The notes beneath the pieces are model-generated. The model saw nothing but the letters and a program-made list of their open reading frames with translations. It searched no databases and had not been told where the DNA came from. A stretch of DNA of 64,000 nucleotides from the NCBI GenBank assembly GCA_016708125.1, contig JADJGF010000001.1:1262001-1326000 (forward strand), read 5' to 3'. Source of the stretch: Ignavibacteriota bacterium (lineage in GTDB: Bacteria > Bacteroidota > Ignavibacteria > Ignavibacteriales > Melioribacteraceae). The translations under genes and the position numbers were made by a program. Positions 46,741 to 55,550 of the stretch are shown here, in pieces. Position 1 is the first letter of the stretch; the number at the start of each line of letters is the position of its first letter.

Positions 46741-47945
46741 AATTTTTCTCCATCTGAACTTAAATATATTGGCAGATAAATTTTTGCTTTCGTTCCTTTT
46801 CCCTTTGCGCTTTCTATTAAAAAATCACCGTTATGATTTTTTACAATATTATACGATATTGATAAACCCAAGCCGGTTCCGCCTTTTTCGCGCTTTGTAG
46901 TATAGAAAGGATCAAAAATATGCTTCAAATCTTTTTCATCAATTCCTTCGCCTTCATCTTCAACTTCTATAATTACTTTGTTTAATTCTTCATAAATTTT
47001 TATTGAAATTTTTTGATCAAAATTAGTTAAAGATTGACATGCATTATTTATTAAATTTATTACAACTTGCTCAAGTCTGTTTGAACTTCCCCAAACCAAA
47101 GGAAATCCTTTTGAATAATTTACGTTAAATTTATTTGTTGATTTGCTTATAAAATTATTTGTGATGGAAATTGCAACTTCAACTACTTCATTTATGCTTA
47201 TTTTTTTAAATTCTTTAGAAGGATATTTGGAATAGTTTGTTAGATTATCGATAATTTTTTTTATTCTTTCCGAGCCGCTTAAAATTGATTCATACGATTT
47301 ATCAATTTTTTCCACAAAATTTTTGTATGACATTCCACCTAAAGCGAAATCGCCATTTTCAATGTAGTATTGGTTAAGAATGGGTTTTACGTCTTCCCAA
47401 ATCTTTTTTAACAAATTAATATTCAGCATAATAAAATTATTCGGATTATTAATTTCGTGAGCAATTCCGGAGACTAAAATTCCCAAAGAAGCCATTTTAT
47501 CCGCATGAATTAATTGCTCGCCTTTAATTTTATTTTGTTCTTCGGCTTCCTTTAATTTTGTTATATCATTTACGATTCCATCGTAAGAAACAACATTATC
47601 GTTTTCATCCTTTTGTAAAACAATGCTATTTTTTACCCAGCGAATTGTTCCATCGCGATGAATAATTCTATGTTCAAGAGGAAAAACATTTTCCCCTTTT
47701 AATGCACTTTGCGATTGTTTAAGAACATTTTCTTTATCATCATCGTGAACCATATTATACCAAAGTTCCGGATCTTTTAAATAATCAGATGATTTATAAC
47801 CCGTTACGGCATAACAACCCGGACCATGAAATGTTTCAACCGCTTCGCCATCTTCAATCTGCACGTTATAAATATAATCTGTTAAATATTTTAATAAACG
47901 CTTGCTTCTTTCTTCTTTATATTCTTGTTTAATATTGCTGCTCAT
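46737..47945 (-). CDS. PAS-domain histidine kinase (NtrB-like), cytoplasmic
   Basis: The 402-residue kinase has a PAS sensor (about 15-135), a HisKA domain with phosphoacceptor H163 in SGIAHEINNPNNF, and a HATPase domain (NLINNACQSL, DEGEGI, GGTGLGLSI). No membrane segment is visible, so the signal is cytoplasmic. It is followed with a four-base overlap by the NtrC-type regulator, its evident partner. Confidence 0.93.
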   Translation of the reverse strand: MSSNIKQEYKEERSKRLLKYLTDYIYNVQIEDGEAVETFHGPGCYAVTGYKSSDYLKDPELWYNMVHDDDKENVLKQSQSALKGENVFPLEHRIIHRDGTIRWVKNSIVLQKDENDNVVSYDGIVNDITKLKEAEEQNKIKGEQLIHADKMASLGILVSGIAHEINNPNNFIMLNINLLKKIWEDVKPILNQYYIENGDFALGGMSYKNFVEKIDKSYESILSGSERIKKIIDNLTNYSKYPSKEFKKISINEVVEVAISITNNFISKSTNKFNVNYSKGFPLVWGSSNRLEQVVINLINNACQSLTNFDQKISIKIYEELNKVIIEVEDEGEGIDEKDLKHIFDPFYTTKREKGGTGLGLSISYNIVKNHNGDFLIESAKGKGTKAKIYLPIYLSSDGEKL

Positions 47946-48085
47946 AAGAATCTTTCAAATTATTTTCTGCAAATTTAAAGAAAGAATAATCCTAAAGAAA
48001 ATTTGCATTGATTTGAAATTTTAATTTTTCACTTTTGAGATAATAATATTAATTTTAATTAACGAAAATTTTAAGAGGAATTATC

Positions 48086-48583
48086 ATGCACGAAAAAAGT
48101 ATCGAATTATTAAACAAAGCCGTTGCCGATGAATTATACGCAATTCATCAATATATGTATTTTCATTTTCATTGTGATGACCAAGGATATGATCTTTTAG
48201 CCGGATTATTTATTAAAACTGCAATTGAAGAAATGGGTCACGTTGAAAAATGTGCGGAGAGAATTTTATTTCTAAAAGGTGATGTGGAAATGAAAGCCGC
48301 AAGCGAAGTTAAAAAAATTCACGATGTAAAAGAAATGTTAAAGCTCGCCACAAAAATGGAATTTGACAGTGCAAAAGATTATAATGTTTGGGCAAATGAA
48401 TGTTCGCAAAACGCTGATTCTGCAACAAAGCAAATTTTTGAATCATTAGTTACAGATGAAGAAAGACATTATGATCAATATGATACCGAAACTGAAAACT
48501 TAGAAAAGTTTGGACAAAATTATTTGGCTTTGCAATCAATTGAACGAAGCAAGGGAAGACAAACCAGACCGCAAGCAGAGTAA
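48086..48583 (+). CDS. bfr: Bacterioferritin-like protein
   Basis: The 165-residue four-helix protein has di-iron ligand blocks VADELYAIHQY, IEEMGHVEKCAERILFLKG and TDEERHYDQY. The methionine before GH (M50) aligns with the haem-ligand methionine of bacterioferritin, so a haem-binding Bfr is more likely than plain ferritin. It would oxidise and store iron in a 24-mer cage. AGAGGAA lies seven bases before the ATG, and a good terminator follows. Confidence 0.88.
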   Translation: MHEKSIELLNKAVADELYAIHQYMYFHFHCDDQGYDLLAGLFIKTAIEEMGHVEKCAERILFLKGDVEMKAASEVKKIHDVKEMLKLATKMEFDSAKDYNVWANECSQNADSATKQIFESLVTDEERHYDQYDTETENLEKFGQNYLALQSIERSKGRQTRPQAE

Positions 48584-48601
48584 AATTTATTAAATATTCA
48601 T

Positions 48602-48635
48602 AGCTGTTTTAATTTTAAAGTTAAAACAGCTTTTA
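48602..48635 (+). terminator. Intrinsic terminator of the bacterioferritin gene
   Basis: An 11-bp perfect stem, AGCTGTTTTAA (48602-48612) with TTAAAACAGCT (48621-48631), runs into TTTTAT. It lies 18 bases after the stop. Confidence 0.9.
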
Positions 48636-48747
48636 TAAAATCCTATCAAAAAATTATCTTTTCTTACTACTTTAATTTTCCAATTTTATTTAAATAAAAC
48701 ATTGAATGATGACGATAATAAATCACATCATTTAAATTTTATTAGAA

Positions 48748-50310
48748 ATGAAAAAGGTCGCAAAAGAAATTACAAAGGATTTTGCTGTACTAACTGAAAA
48801 ATATTATACTCTTGAAAAGCAAAATAAAAAAATAAGAAAATCTTTAAAAGAGTTTGAAGATATTTTTCATAATTATAATGATTCAATTTTTATAATTAAC
48901 GAATTTGGAAAAATTCTAAAAACTAATCAAACCGCACAAACTCTATATAATTATACTTCTAAAGAAATTTTAAGTAAATCCATTTTTGAAATTTGTTCTG
49001 AATTAGAAAGAATTAAAATAACAGAGTTATTAAATCAACCTTTAATTGAAACTTTAAATTCATGGGAATCAGAACATAAAACAAAAAATGGAAATGTTTT
49101 AAAAGTCAAAGTGCATGTAAAGAAAATAAAATTTGAAAACCAAAACTGTATTATGATTATTGTTCACGATGTTTCTGAATCTGATAATTATAATAATGTA
49201 TTGGAAAATCAGAAAGACTTATTCATGGCTTTGATGAATAACATAACTGATAGAATTTATTTCAAAGATGTTAATTCAAAATTTATTCTAATTAATAAGG
49301 AAATGATTTCAAATCTTCAGTTAACAAATGCTGATGATGCTATTGGAAAATGTGATCATGATTTTTTTGATAAAAAACATGCTGATCAAGCTTTATCGGA
49401 CGAAAAAAAAGTAATTCGAACAAAACGCGCTATAATTTCCAAATTTGAAAAGGAAAGGGTACAGAACACAAATAAAGATTATCAATGGGTGAATACCACA
49501 AAAGTTCCAATAATAAATAAAAATGGAAAAGTTACCGGAATAGTGGGGATTTCAAGAAATGTTACTGCTATAAAAAATGCAGAAAATAAAGTTTTAAAAT
49601 ATGCAAAAGAATTACAATACATTAACGCTGCAAAAGATAAATTCTTTTCAATACTTGCTCACGATCTTAAAAATCCATTTTTCTCATTATTAGGTTATGT
49701 TGAATTAATTCAAAAAAATTATAATGAACTTTCTGATTCAGAAAAAGTTGAACTTCTAAATAATATATCTAGTATTTCTAAAAATTCATATCAGCTTTTA
49801 GAAAATCTATTACAATGGGCAAGTACGCAAAGCGGAAGAATTGAATACAGACCAAAGGAAATTGATCTGAAAAATTATGTAGAATATATTGTTGAGTTTT
49901 TTACGCCAATTGCTCAAAAGAAAAATATTGTAATCGTGAATAATATTACCAATTCTTGTAAAGCTTATGCTGATTCTGATATGATTAGAACTGTTTTGAG
50001 AAATTTAATAACTAACGCAATTAAATTTACTCCACAAGACGGAAAAGTTTCTATTGATTCACTTGATAAAAATAATTTTTTCAAAATAACGGTTTCTGAT
50101 TCTGGATGTGGTTTAGATAAAGAGCATTTAAATAACCTTTTTCGTATAGATATGAACCACAAATCTACTGGAACATGTAACGAAGAAGGAACCGGACTTG
50201 GTTTAATTATCTGTAAAGAATTTATTGAAAGAAATGGTGGTCGTATAAGTGTTAAAAGTAAATTGGGTAAAGGCAGCATGTTTTCTTTTACAGTGCCAAA
50301 ACAAATTTAA
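48748..50310 (+). CDS. Cytoplasmic PAS-PAS histidine kinase
   Basis: The 520-residue protein has a short coiled start, two PAS domains (about 40-145 and 158-275), a HisKA domain with H305 in SILAHDLKNPFF, and a HATPase domain (NLITNAIKFT, SDSGCG, GTGLGLI). No membrane helices are present. It is an orphan kinase, because no response regulator is adjacent. Confidence 0.9.
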   Translation: MKKVAKEITKDFAVLTEKYYTLEKQNKKIRKSLKEFEDIFHNYNDSIFIINEFGKILKTNQTAQTLYNYTSKEILSKSIFEICSELERIKITELLNQPLIETLNSWESEHKTKNGNVLKVKVHVKKIKFENQNCIMIIVHDVSESDNYNNVLENQKDLFMALMNNITDRIYFKDVNSKFILINKEMISNLQLTNADDAIGKCDHDFFDKKHADQALSDEKKVIRTKRAIISKFEKERVQNTNKDYQWVNTTKVPIINKNGKVTGIVGISRNVTAIKNAENKVLKYAKELQYINAAKDKFFSILAHDLKNPFFSLLGYVELIQKNYNELSDSEKVELLNNISSISKNSYQLLENLLQWASTQSGRIEYRPKEIDLKNYVEYIVEFFTPIAQKKNIVIVNNITNSCKAYADSDMIRTVLRNLITNAIKFTPQDGKVSIDSLDKNNFFKITVSDSGCGLDKEHLNNLFRIDMNHKSTGTCNEEGTGLGLIICKEFIERNGGRISVKSKLGKGSMFSFTVPKQI

Positions 50311-50394
50311 ATTACCTTTCTTAAATTTTTGTATTATCTTTTCATCAAGTAATCACAATATATTTTTACAAGAATTAAGGATACATTAATTTTA

Positions 50395-50595
50395 ATGAGC
50401 TCATTTTCGTGTCCACATTTAAATACTGAAACTTCCTTTTGTATATTGTTAAAAGTTGATTGTGTGCCCGGAAGAAAAGGTTGTGTGTTAACACGTAAAT
50501 TTCAATTTGCAGTTCCCGCCGAAGAAAGAATTAAACAAAAAGAATCCCAAAGTAATTTTAAGCCAAGAAGTATTCAAAGAAAATTTTCTAAATAA
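50395..50595 (+). CDS. Small cysteine-rich protein, unknown function
   Basis: The 66-residue protein has four cysteines in its first half (C6, C17, C24, C30), arranged CPHL...SFCILLKVDCVPGRKGC. The second half is basic and rich in K, R and Q. The spacing could bind a metal ion such as zinc, which is inference. It lies two bases before a small membrane protein gene on the same strand. I do not recognise a named family. Confidence 0.6.
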   Translation: MSSFSCPHLNTETSFCILLKVDCVPGRKGCVLTRKFQFAVPAEERIKQKESQSNFKPRSIQRKFSK

Positions 50596-50597
50596 AA

Positions 50598-51011
50598 ATG
50601 ATAAAAAACATTTACGTTCAAGCATTTTTCATTTGGTTAATATTTGCAATCATAACAATATTTTTTGGCGCTTTCAGAGAAATTTTCTTTATTCCTTTTA
50701 CCGGTTTAAACGGAAACTTAGCGCGGGCATTGCTTTTACCGCTTGCATTTTTTTATCTAATCGGAATTACATATTTATTTCTAAAGAAAACAAAAGCATC
50801 GTATAAAAAATCTGATATGATTAAAATCGGAATATTTTGGTTTACGGCAACAATTTTATTTGAGTTTGGTTTTGGTCATTTTGTAATGGGACATTCAATT
50901 TCAAAACTTCTTGCAGACTATAATTTATTTGAAGGAAAAACTTGGGCTTTCTTCTTGATATGTATTTTATTGGCTCCAACCATTGTGTATAAATATTTTC
51001 TCAAAAAATAA
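50598..51011 (+). CDS. Four-helix membrane protein of unknown function
   Basis: The 137-residue protein has about four membrane helices (AFFIWLIFAIITIFFGAF, LLPLAFFYLIGITYLFL, then two more after residue 75) and no motif I recognise. It starts two bases after the small cysteine-rich gene, so they are co-expressed. Its stop is two bases from the end of the convergent AraC gene. Confidence 0.7.
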   Translation: MIKNIYVQAFFIWLIFAIITIFFGAFREIFFIPFTGLNGNLARALLLPLAFFYLIGITYLFLKKTKASYKKSDMIKIGIFWFTATILFEFGFGHFVMGHSISKLLADYNLFEGKTWAFFLICILLAPTIVYKYFLKK

Positions 51012-51013
51012 TT

Positions 51014-51892
51014 TCACTCAATTTTATTTTCGGAAAAAGTTCGACGATAATTTTTGGGAGTAAGATTTGTAATTTCTTTAAACTTTCTGTTAAAGTTGGA
51101 AATGTTATTAAATCCAACCTCATAACAAATTTGTGAAATAGAAAAATCTTGATTATTCAAAAGTTTGCACGCTTCGCCAATTCTAACTTCATTAACAAAT
51201 TCAATAAATGATTTTCGTGTTCGCTCTTTAAAAAATCTGCAAAATGCCGTAACGGAAAGATTTGCAATTTTTGAAATTTCTTCTAAGGTTAAATTTCTAT
51301 TATAATTGTTAATTACAAAATCGAAAACATCATTAATTCTTTTTCCGTTTTTTTCGGTGTTTCGCAACTCATAAGTTGTTTTACTCAATAATTTAGAATT
51401 TTTAGTTTTTGCTAATTGATCTAATATTTTTAGAAATAACAGAAATTTTTCAAATCCTTCTACATCTGAAATATTTAAAAATTCCTTTTTGATTTGATCA
51501 TTTATTTTTGGTTTGATAAAAATAATTTTTCTTGAATTGAGCAATAACTCATATGCAGATTGAGTTTCCGGCAAATGAAAAAATTTTTCACCAAAAGAAA
51601 TTTCGGAAAAGTAAATTGAGATTGAATGAGAAATCAGAGAACTTTTTTTCTCATAATAAATTTTATCAGATTTGAAAATATGCGGAATGTTTGATCCAAT
51701 AATATAAATTTCATCTTTATTAAATTTCCCAATACTGTTTCCAATAATTCTTGTTCCGCTTCCTTCAAGAATATATGATATTTGAATTTCCGGATGATAG
51801 TGAAAATTGTCGTAATAATATTTCTGTTTATCAACTTGAACACGGATTGACTGATTATTTGTTTTAGGAATTTTAAAAGATAAAGCTTTCAT
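51014..51892 (-). CDS. AraC-family regulator of hydroxyproline genes (probable)
   Basis: The 292-residue protein has a cupin-like ligand domain (about 20-100, NFHYHPEIQISYIL...GTRIIG) and a C-terminal AraC double helix-turn-helix (LEEISKIANLSVTAFCRFFK, then FSISQICYEVGFNNISNFNR). It is divergent from the hydroxyproline operon across 136 bases. I infer that it senses hydroxyproline or an intermediate and activates that operon. Confidence 0.88.
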   Translation of the reverse strand: MKALSFKIPKTNNQSIRVQVDKQKYYYDNFHYHPEIQISYILEGSGTRIIGNSIGKFNKDEIYIIGSNIPHIFKSDKIYYEKKSSLISHSISIYFSEISFGEKFFHLPETQSAYELLLNSRKIIFIKPKINDQIKKEFLNISDVEGFEKFLLFLKILDQLAKTKNSKLLSKTTYELRNTEKNGKRINDVFDFVINNYNRNLTLEEISKIANLSVTAFCRFFKERTRKSFIEFVNEVRIGEACKLLNNQDFSISQICYEVGFNNISNFNRKFKEITNLTPKNYRRTFSENKIE

Positions 51893-51937
51893 TATTTATA
51901 TTATTCTATCATCATTTGTACAAATATATTTATAAAC

Positions 51938-51953
51938 TGATAAAATAGTATCA
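51938..51953. promoter_or_regulatory. Inverted repeat in the AraC/hydroxyproline intergenic region
   Basis: TGATA (51938-51942) and TATCA (51949-51953) form an inverted repeat across six bases in the divergent promoter region. It is a candidate site for the AraC regulator, but short inverted repeats like this also arise by chance in AT-rich DNA. Confidence 0.35.
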
Positions 51954-52028
51954 AACTTTGCAAAAAATGACTAAAATATTTTGTTTATTAAATGCTAATT
52001 TTTATAGAGAAAAAAATAAAGGTGAAAA

Positions 52029-52958
52029 ATGCAAGTCAACTGGAAAGGCGTTTATCCGGCAATAACTACAAAGTTTACTGCAGATGATAAATTAGATTTA
52101 GAATTGTTTTCCAAAAATGTTGAGTTTCAAATTGAAGCTGGAATTGATGGAATAATATTAGCCGGAAGTTTGGGTGAAGCCTCAACGTTAACAAACGAAG
52201 AAAAATTTATTTTAGTTGATGAAACAAAAAAAGTTGCCGGTGGAAAAATTCCCGTAATTCTAAACATTGCAGAACAATCAACAAAAGAAGCTATTCGTAT
52301 TGCAAAAGAAGCTGAACAAAAAGGTGTAGATGGATTTATGCTTTTGCCGCCAATGCGTTATGCCGCAGATAGTTTGGAAACTGTTGAATATTTTAAAGCT
52401 ATTGCAAAATCAACAACTTTGTCAATAATGATTTATAACAATCCCGTTGATTATAAAATTCCAGTAACTTTAGAAATGTTTGAACAACTTGCTGAATTAG
52501 AAAACATTAATGCGGTAAAAGAATCAACTCGAGATGTGACTAACGTAACACGGATGATAAATAAATTTGGAAATAGATTTAAAATATTGTGCGGTGTTGA
52601 TACAATTGCTTTAGAATGTTTAGCTCTTGGAGCAGATGGGTGGGTTGGGGGTTTAGTTTGTGCATTTCCAAAAGAAACAGTTGCAATTTATAGATTAACC
52701 AAATCCGGAAGAGTTGATGAAGCTGTGAAAATTGTAAGATGGTTTTTACCTTTACTTGAGTTGGATATAAATCCCAAACTTGTACAAAATATTAAATTAG
52801 CAGAAACCTATACCGGAATTGGTTCTGAATTTGTTAGAGCTCCAAGATTACCGCTTTATGGAACCGAACGAGAAAAAGTAAAAAATATTATTGAAACAGC
52901 TTTAGAAAATCGACCGGTTTTACCGGAATATTTAAGTATAAAAATTGAGAATAATTAA
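52029..52958 (+). CDS. DHDPS-family deaminase of the hydroxyproline pathway (pyrroline-4-hydroxy-2-carboxylate deaminase)
   Basis: The 309-residue protein is of the dihydrodipicolinate synthase/N-acetylneuraminate lyase fold. The Schiff-base lysine is K164 in NAVKESTRDV, and Y136 in MIYNNP is the catalytic tyrosine. DHDPS-like paralogues in this position convert 1-pyrroline-4-hydroxy-2-carboxylate to 2-oxoglutarate semialdehyde and ammonia. The operon (aldehyde dehydrogenase, epimerase, FAD oxidase) makes this more likely than lysine biosynthesis. AAAGGTG precedes the ATG. Confidence 0.85.
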   Translation: MQVNWKGVYPAITTKFTADDKLDLELFSKNVEFQIEAGIDGIILAGSLGEASTLTNEEKFILVDETKKVAGGKIPVILNIAEQSTKEAIRIAKEAEQKGVDGFMLLPPMRYAADSLETVEYFKAIAKSTTLSIMIYNNPVDYKIPVTLEMFEQLAELENINAVKESTRDVTNVTRMINKFGNRFKILCGVDTIALECLALGADGWVGGLVCAFPKETVAIYRLTKSGRVDEAVKIVRWFLPLLELDINPKLVQNIKLAETYTGIGSEFVRAPRLPLYGTEREKVKNIIETALENRPVLPEYLSIKIENN

Positions 52959-54535
52959 TGATAACCGGAAAAAATTATATTGGTAACGCTTTATCAAATA
53001 AAGGTGAAAAAACATTTCAAGCATATAATCCAAATAATTTTGAAATGATGGAGGGAGTTTTTTACTGTGCAACTGAAGATGAATTAAATTCTGTAGTTGA
53101 ATTAGCAAAATCTGCATTTCATAAATACAAAAATTTTTCTGGGATAAAAAAAGCAGAATTTTTAGAATGTATTGCTGAAGAAATTTTAAATCTTGGTGAT
53201 GAATTAATTCAACGATCAGTTTTAGAAACAGCTTTGCCGGAAGCAAGAATTATTGGTGAACGCGGAAGAACAGTTAATCAACTAAAAATGTTTGCACAAT
53301 TTCTGAAAGAAGGTTCTTGGGTTGAAGCTTCGATTGATACAGCAATTCCGGAACGTCTGCCAATTCCTAAATCTGATATACGAAAAATGCGTGAAGCTGT
53401 TGGTCCGGTTGTGGTTTTTGGTGCCAGTAATTTTCCGCTCGCCTTTTCAACAGCCGGAGGAGATACAGCTTCAGCTTTGGCTGCCGGTTGTCCGGTAATA
53501 GTAAAGTCTCATCCGTCTCATCCGGGAACGAGCGAGCTTGTTGCTTCCGCAATTATTAAAGCTGCAGAAAAAACAAAAATGCCTAACGGTATATTTTCAT
53601 TACTAAATGATTCCGGTTTTGAAATTGGGACGAAATTAGTTAATCATAAAGAAATTAAAGCTGTTGCATTCACTGGTTCTTTTAACGGAGGAAAATCTTT
53701 ATATGATATTGCAAATAAAAGAGAAGAACCTATTCCGGTTTTTGCGGAAATGGGAAGCACAAATCCGGTTTTTGTTTTACCAAATAAATTAATTATAGAT
53801 TTTGAAAATGTTGCAACAAATCTCGCATCCTCAATAACTTTGGGCGCGGGACAGTTTTGTACAAATCCCGGTTTAATTATTACTGTTGAAAATCCAAAGC
53901 TAAATTTATTTGTTGAATCTTTAGCAAAGAAAATAAACAAAAGTTCCGCAAGTAAAATGTTGAACAAAGGAATTGCGCAAAATTATAATTTGCGAAGAAA
54001 TAAAATGTTGGAAGAAAAAGGTATAAAGATTGAAGCATATTCTTCACATGATAGTAATTTTGGTAATCCCACTTTGGTTTCTACGAGCGCCAATAATTTT
54101 ATAAATAATCCAAATTTACACGAAGAAGTTTTTGGTCCCTTTTCTTTAATTGTAATTTGCAAAAATATTGATGAAATGAAAGTGGTTGCAAAAAAGTTAA
54201 AAGGACAATTAACTGCAACTTTTATTGCAGAAAAAAATGAACTTTTAGAAAACAATCATTTGATAGACATTATCCGAGATAAAGTAGGAAGAATTATTTT
54301 TAACGGTGTTCCAACCGGAGTCGAAGTTTGTTCATCAATACAGCACGGAGGACCTTTTCCGGCAAGTACAGATTCAAGATTTACGTCGGTGGGAACGGAT
54401 GCAGTTAAAAGATTTACGCGACCAATTTGTTATCAAGATTTTCCGAATGAACTATTACCAGATGAATTGAAAAATGAAAATCCGTTAAATATTTGGCGAT
54501 TAGTAAATAACAATTTTACACAAAATAAAATTTAA
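52958..54535 (+). CDS. 2-oxoglutarate semialdehyde dehydrogenase (2,5-dioxovalerate type)
   Basis: The 525-residue aldehyde dehydrogenase has the catalytic cysteine C301 in GAGQFCTNPG and a catalytic glutamate in VFAEMGSTNPVF. The long N-terminus (ENTER-like FQAYNPNNF opening) fits the 2,5-dioxovalerate/ketoglutarate-semialdehyde group. It oxidises the semialdehyde to 2-oxoglutarate, the last step. The ATG overlaps the preceding stop by one base (TAATG). Confidence 0.9.
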   Translation: MITGKNYIGNALSNKGEKTFQAYNPNNFEMMEGVFYCATEDELNSVVELAKSAFHKYKNFSGIKKAEFLECIAEEILNLGDELIQRSVLETALPEARIIGERGRTVNQLKMFAQFLKEGSWVEASIDTAIPERLPIPKSDIRKMREAVGPVVVFGASNFPLAFSTAGGDTASALAAGCPVIVKSHPSHPGTSELVASAIIKAAEKTKMPNGIFSLLNDSGFEIGTKLVNHKEIKAVAFTGSFNGGKSLYDIANKREEPIPVFAEMGSTNPVFVLPNKLIIDFENVATNLASSITLGAGQFCTNPGLIITVENPKLNLFVESLAKKINKSSASKMLNKGIAQNYNLRRNKMLEEKGIKIEAYSSHDSNFGNPTLVSTSANNFINNPNLHEEVFGPFSLIVICKNIDEMKVVAKKLKGQLTATFIAEKNELLENNHLIDIIRDKVGRIIFNGVPTGVEVCSSIQHGGPFPASTDSRFTSVGTDAVKRFTRPICYQDFPNELLPDELKNENPLNIWRLVNNNFTQNKI

Positions 54536-54537
54536 CT

Positions 54538-55539
54538 ATGGCGAAGAAAACATTTTTTTGCATTGATGGACACACTTGCGGAAATCCCGTGCGCATTGTT
54601 GCCGGCGGAGGTCCATTATTAAACGGCGAAACTATTTTTGAAAAACGACTTCACTTTATGAAAGAATTTGATTGGATTAGAAAAGGTTTAATGTTTGAGC
54701 CGCGCGGGCATGATATGATGTCTGGAAGTATTTTGTATCCGCCGAGCAATCCGGAAAATGATATCAGCGTTTTGTTTATTGAAACAAGCGGATGTTTGCC
54801 AATGTGCGGTCACGGAACAATTGGAATGATAACAATCGCAATTGAACATGGTTTAATAAATCCTAAGGTTAAAGGAAAAGTACGATTAGAGACTCCGGCC
54901 GGTTTGGTTCTTGTTGATTATAATCAAGACGGAGAAAAAGTAAAATCCGTAAAACTTACAAATGTAGCATCATTTTTAGCGGGAGAAAATCTTTCAATCA
55001 CAAGCTCAGCATTGGGAGAATTAACATTTGATGTTTCTTACGGCGGAAATTTTTATGCAATTATTGATCCTCAAAAAAACTTTGGCGGATTAGAAAATTA
55101 TTCGGCTGATCAATTAATTAGTTTTAGCAGAGAAATTAGAAATGAAATAAATAAAAAATATTCATTTATACATCCAGAAAATGAACTTATTTCCGGAGTC
55201 AGCCATATTCAATGGACCGGAAAAACTATATCCCCGGAAGCAACTGCGCGCAACGCCGTATTTTATGGCGATAAAGCAATCGACCGATCTCCTTGCGGGA
55301 CGGGCACTTCGGCAAGAATGGCACAGTGGTTTTCAAAAGGTAAATTAAAAGTTGGTGATCAATTTATTCATGAAAGTATAATCGGTTCTCAATTTATTGG
55401 AAAAGTTGAAGCTGAAACAAAAGTTGGAAATTACAAAGCAATTATTCCAAGTATTGAAGGCTGGGCAAAAATTACCGGATACAATACAATTATTATTGAT
55501 GACGATGATCCGTACGCTCATGGATTTCAAGTAATTTAG
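54538..55539 (+). CDS. 4-hydroxyproline 2-epimerase (proline racemase family)
   Basis: The 333-residue enzyme shows both catalytic cysteines of the family: C90 in LPMCGHGTIGM and C253 in DRSPCGTGTSARMA. Paired cysteines invert the alpha carbon; in this operon, trans-4-hydroxy-L-proline becomes cis-4-hydroxy-D-proline. It lies two bases after the aldehyde dehydrogenase stop. Confidence 0.92.
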   Translation: MAKKTFFCIDGHTCGNPVRIVAGGGPLLNGETIFEKRLHFMKEFDWIRKGLMFEPRGHDMMSGSILYPPSNPENDISVLFIETSGCLPMCGHGTIGMITIAIEHGLINPKVKGKVRLETPAGLVLVDYNQDGEKVKSVKLTNVASFLAGENLSITSSALGELTFDVSYGGNFYAIIDPQKNFGGLENYSADQLISFSREIRNEINKKYSFIHPENELISGVSHIQWTGKTISPEATARNAVFYGDKAIDRSPCGTGTSARMAQWFSKGKLKVGDQFIHESIIGSQFIGKVEAETKVGNYKAIIPSIEGWAKITGYNTIIIDDDDPYAHGFQVI

Positions 55540-55550
55540 GAATTTTATTT

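Noticed and set aside
49965..50279. 104-residue minus-strand open frame inside the PAS kinase gene
   Set aside because: It is the shadow of the HATPase domain region; no start signal or homology is visible.
26907..52000. TATTTTG strings before argF (26907), the DUF4212 gene (28064) and the hydroxyproline operon (51977) as a Bacteroidota-type -7 box
   Set aside because: The consensus TAnnTTTG needs one more base, spacing to an upstream TTG varies, and the string is common by chance in such AT-rich DNA.
52029..52958. dapA of lysine biosynthesis
   Set aside because: The gene is fused in an operon with hydroxyproline epimerase, D-hydroxyproline oxidase and a semialdehyde dehydrogenase, so the deaminase role fits better.
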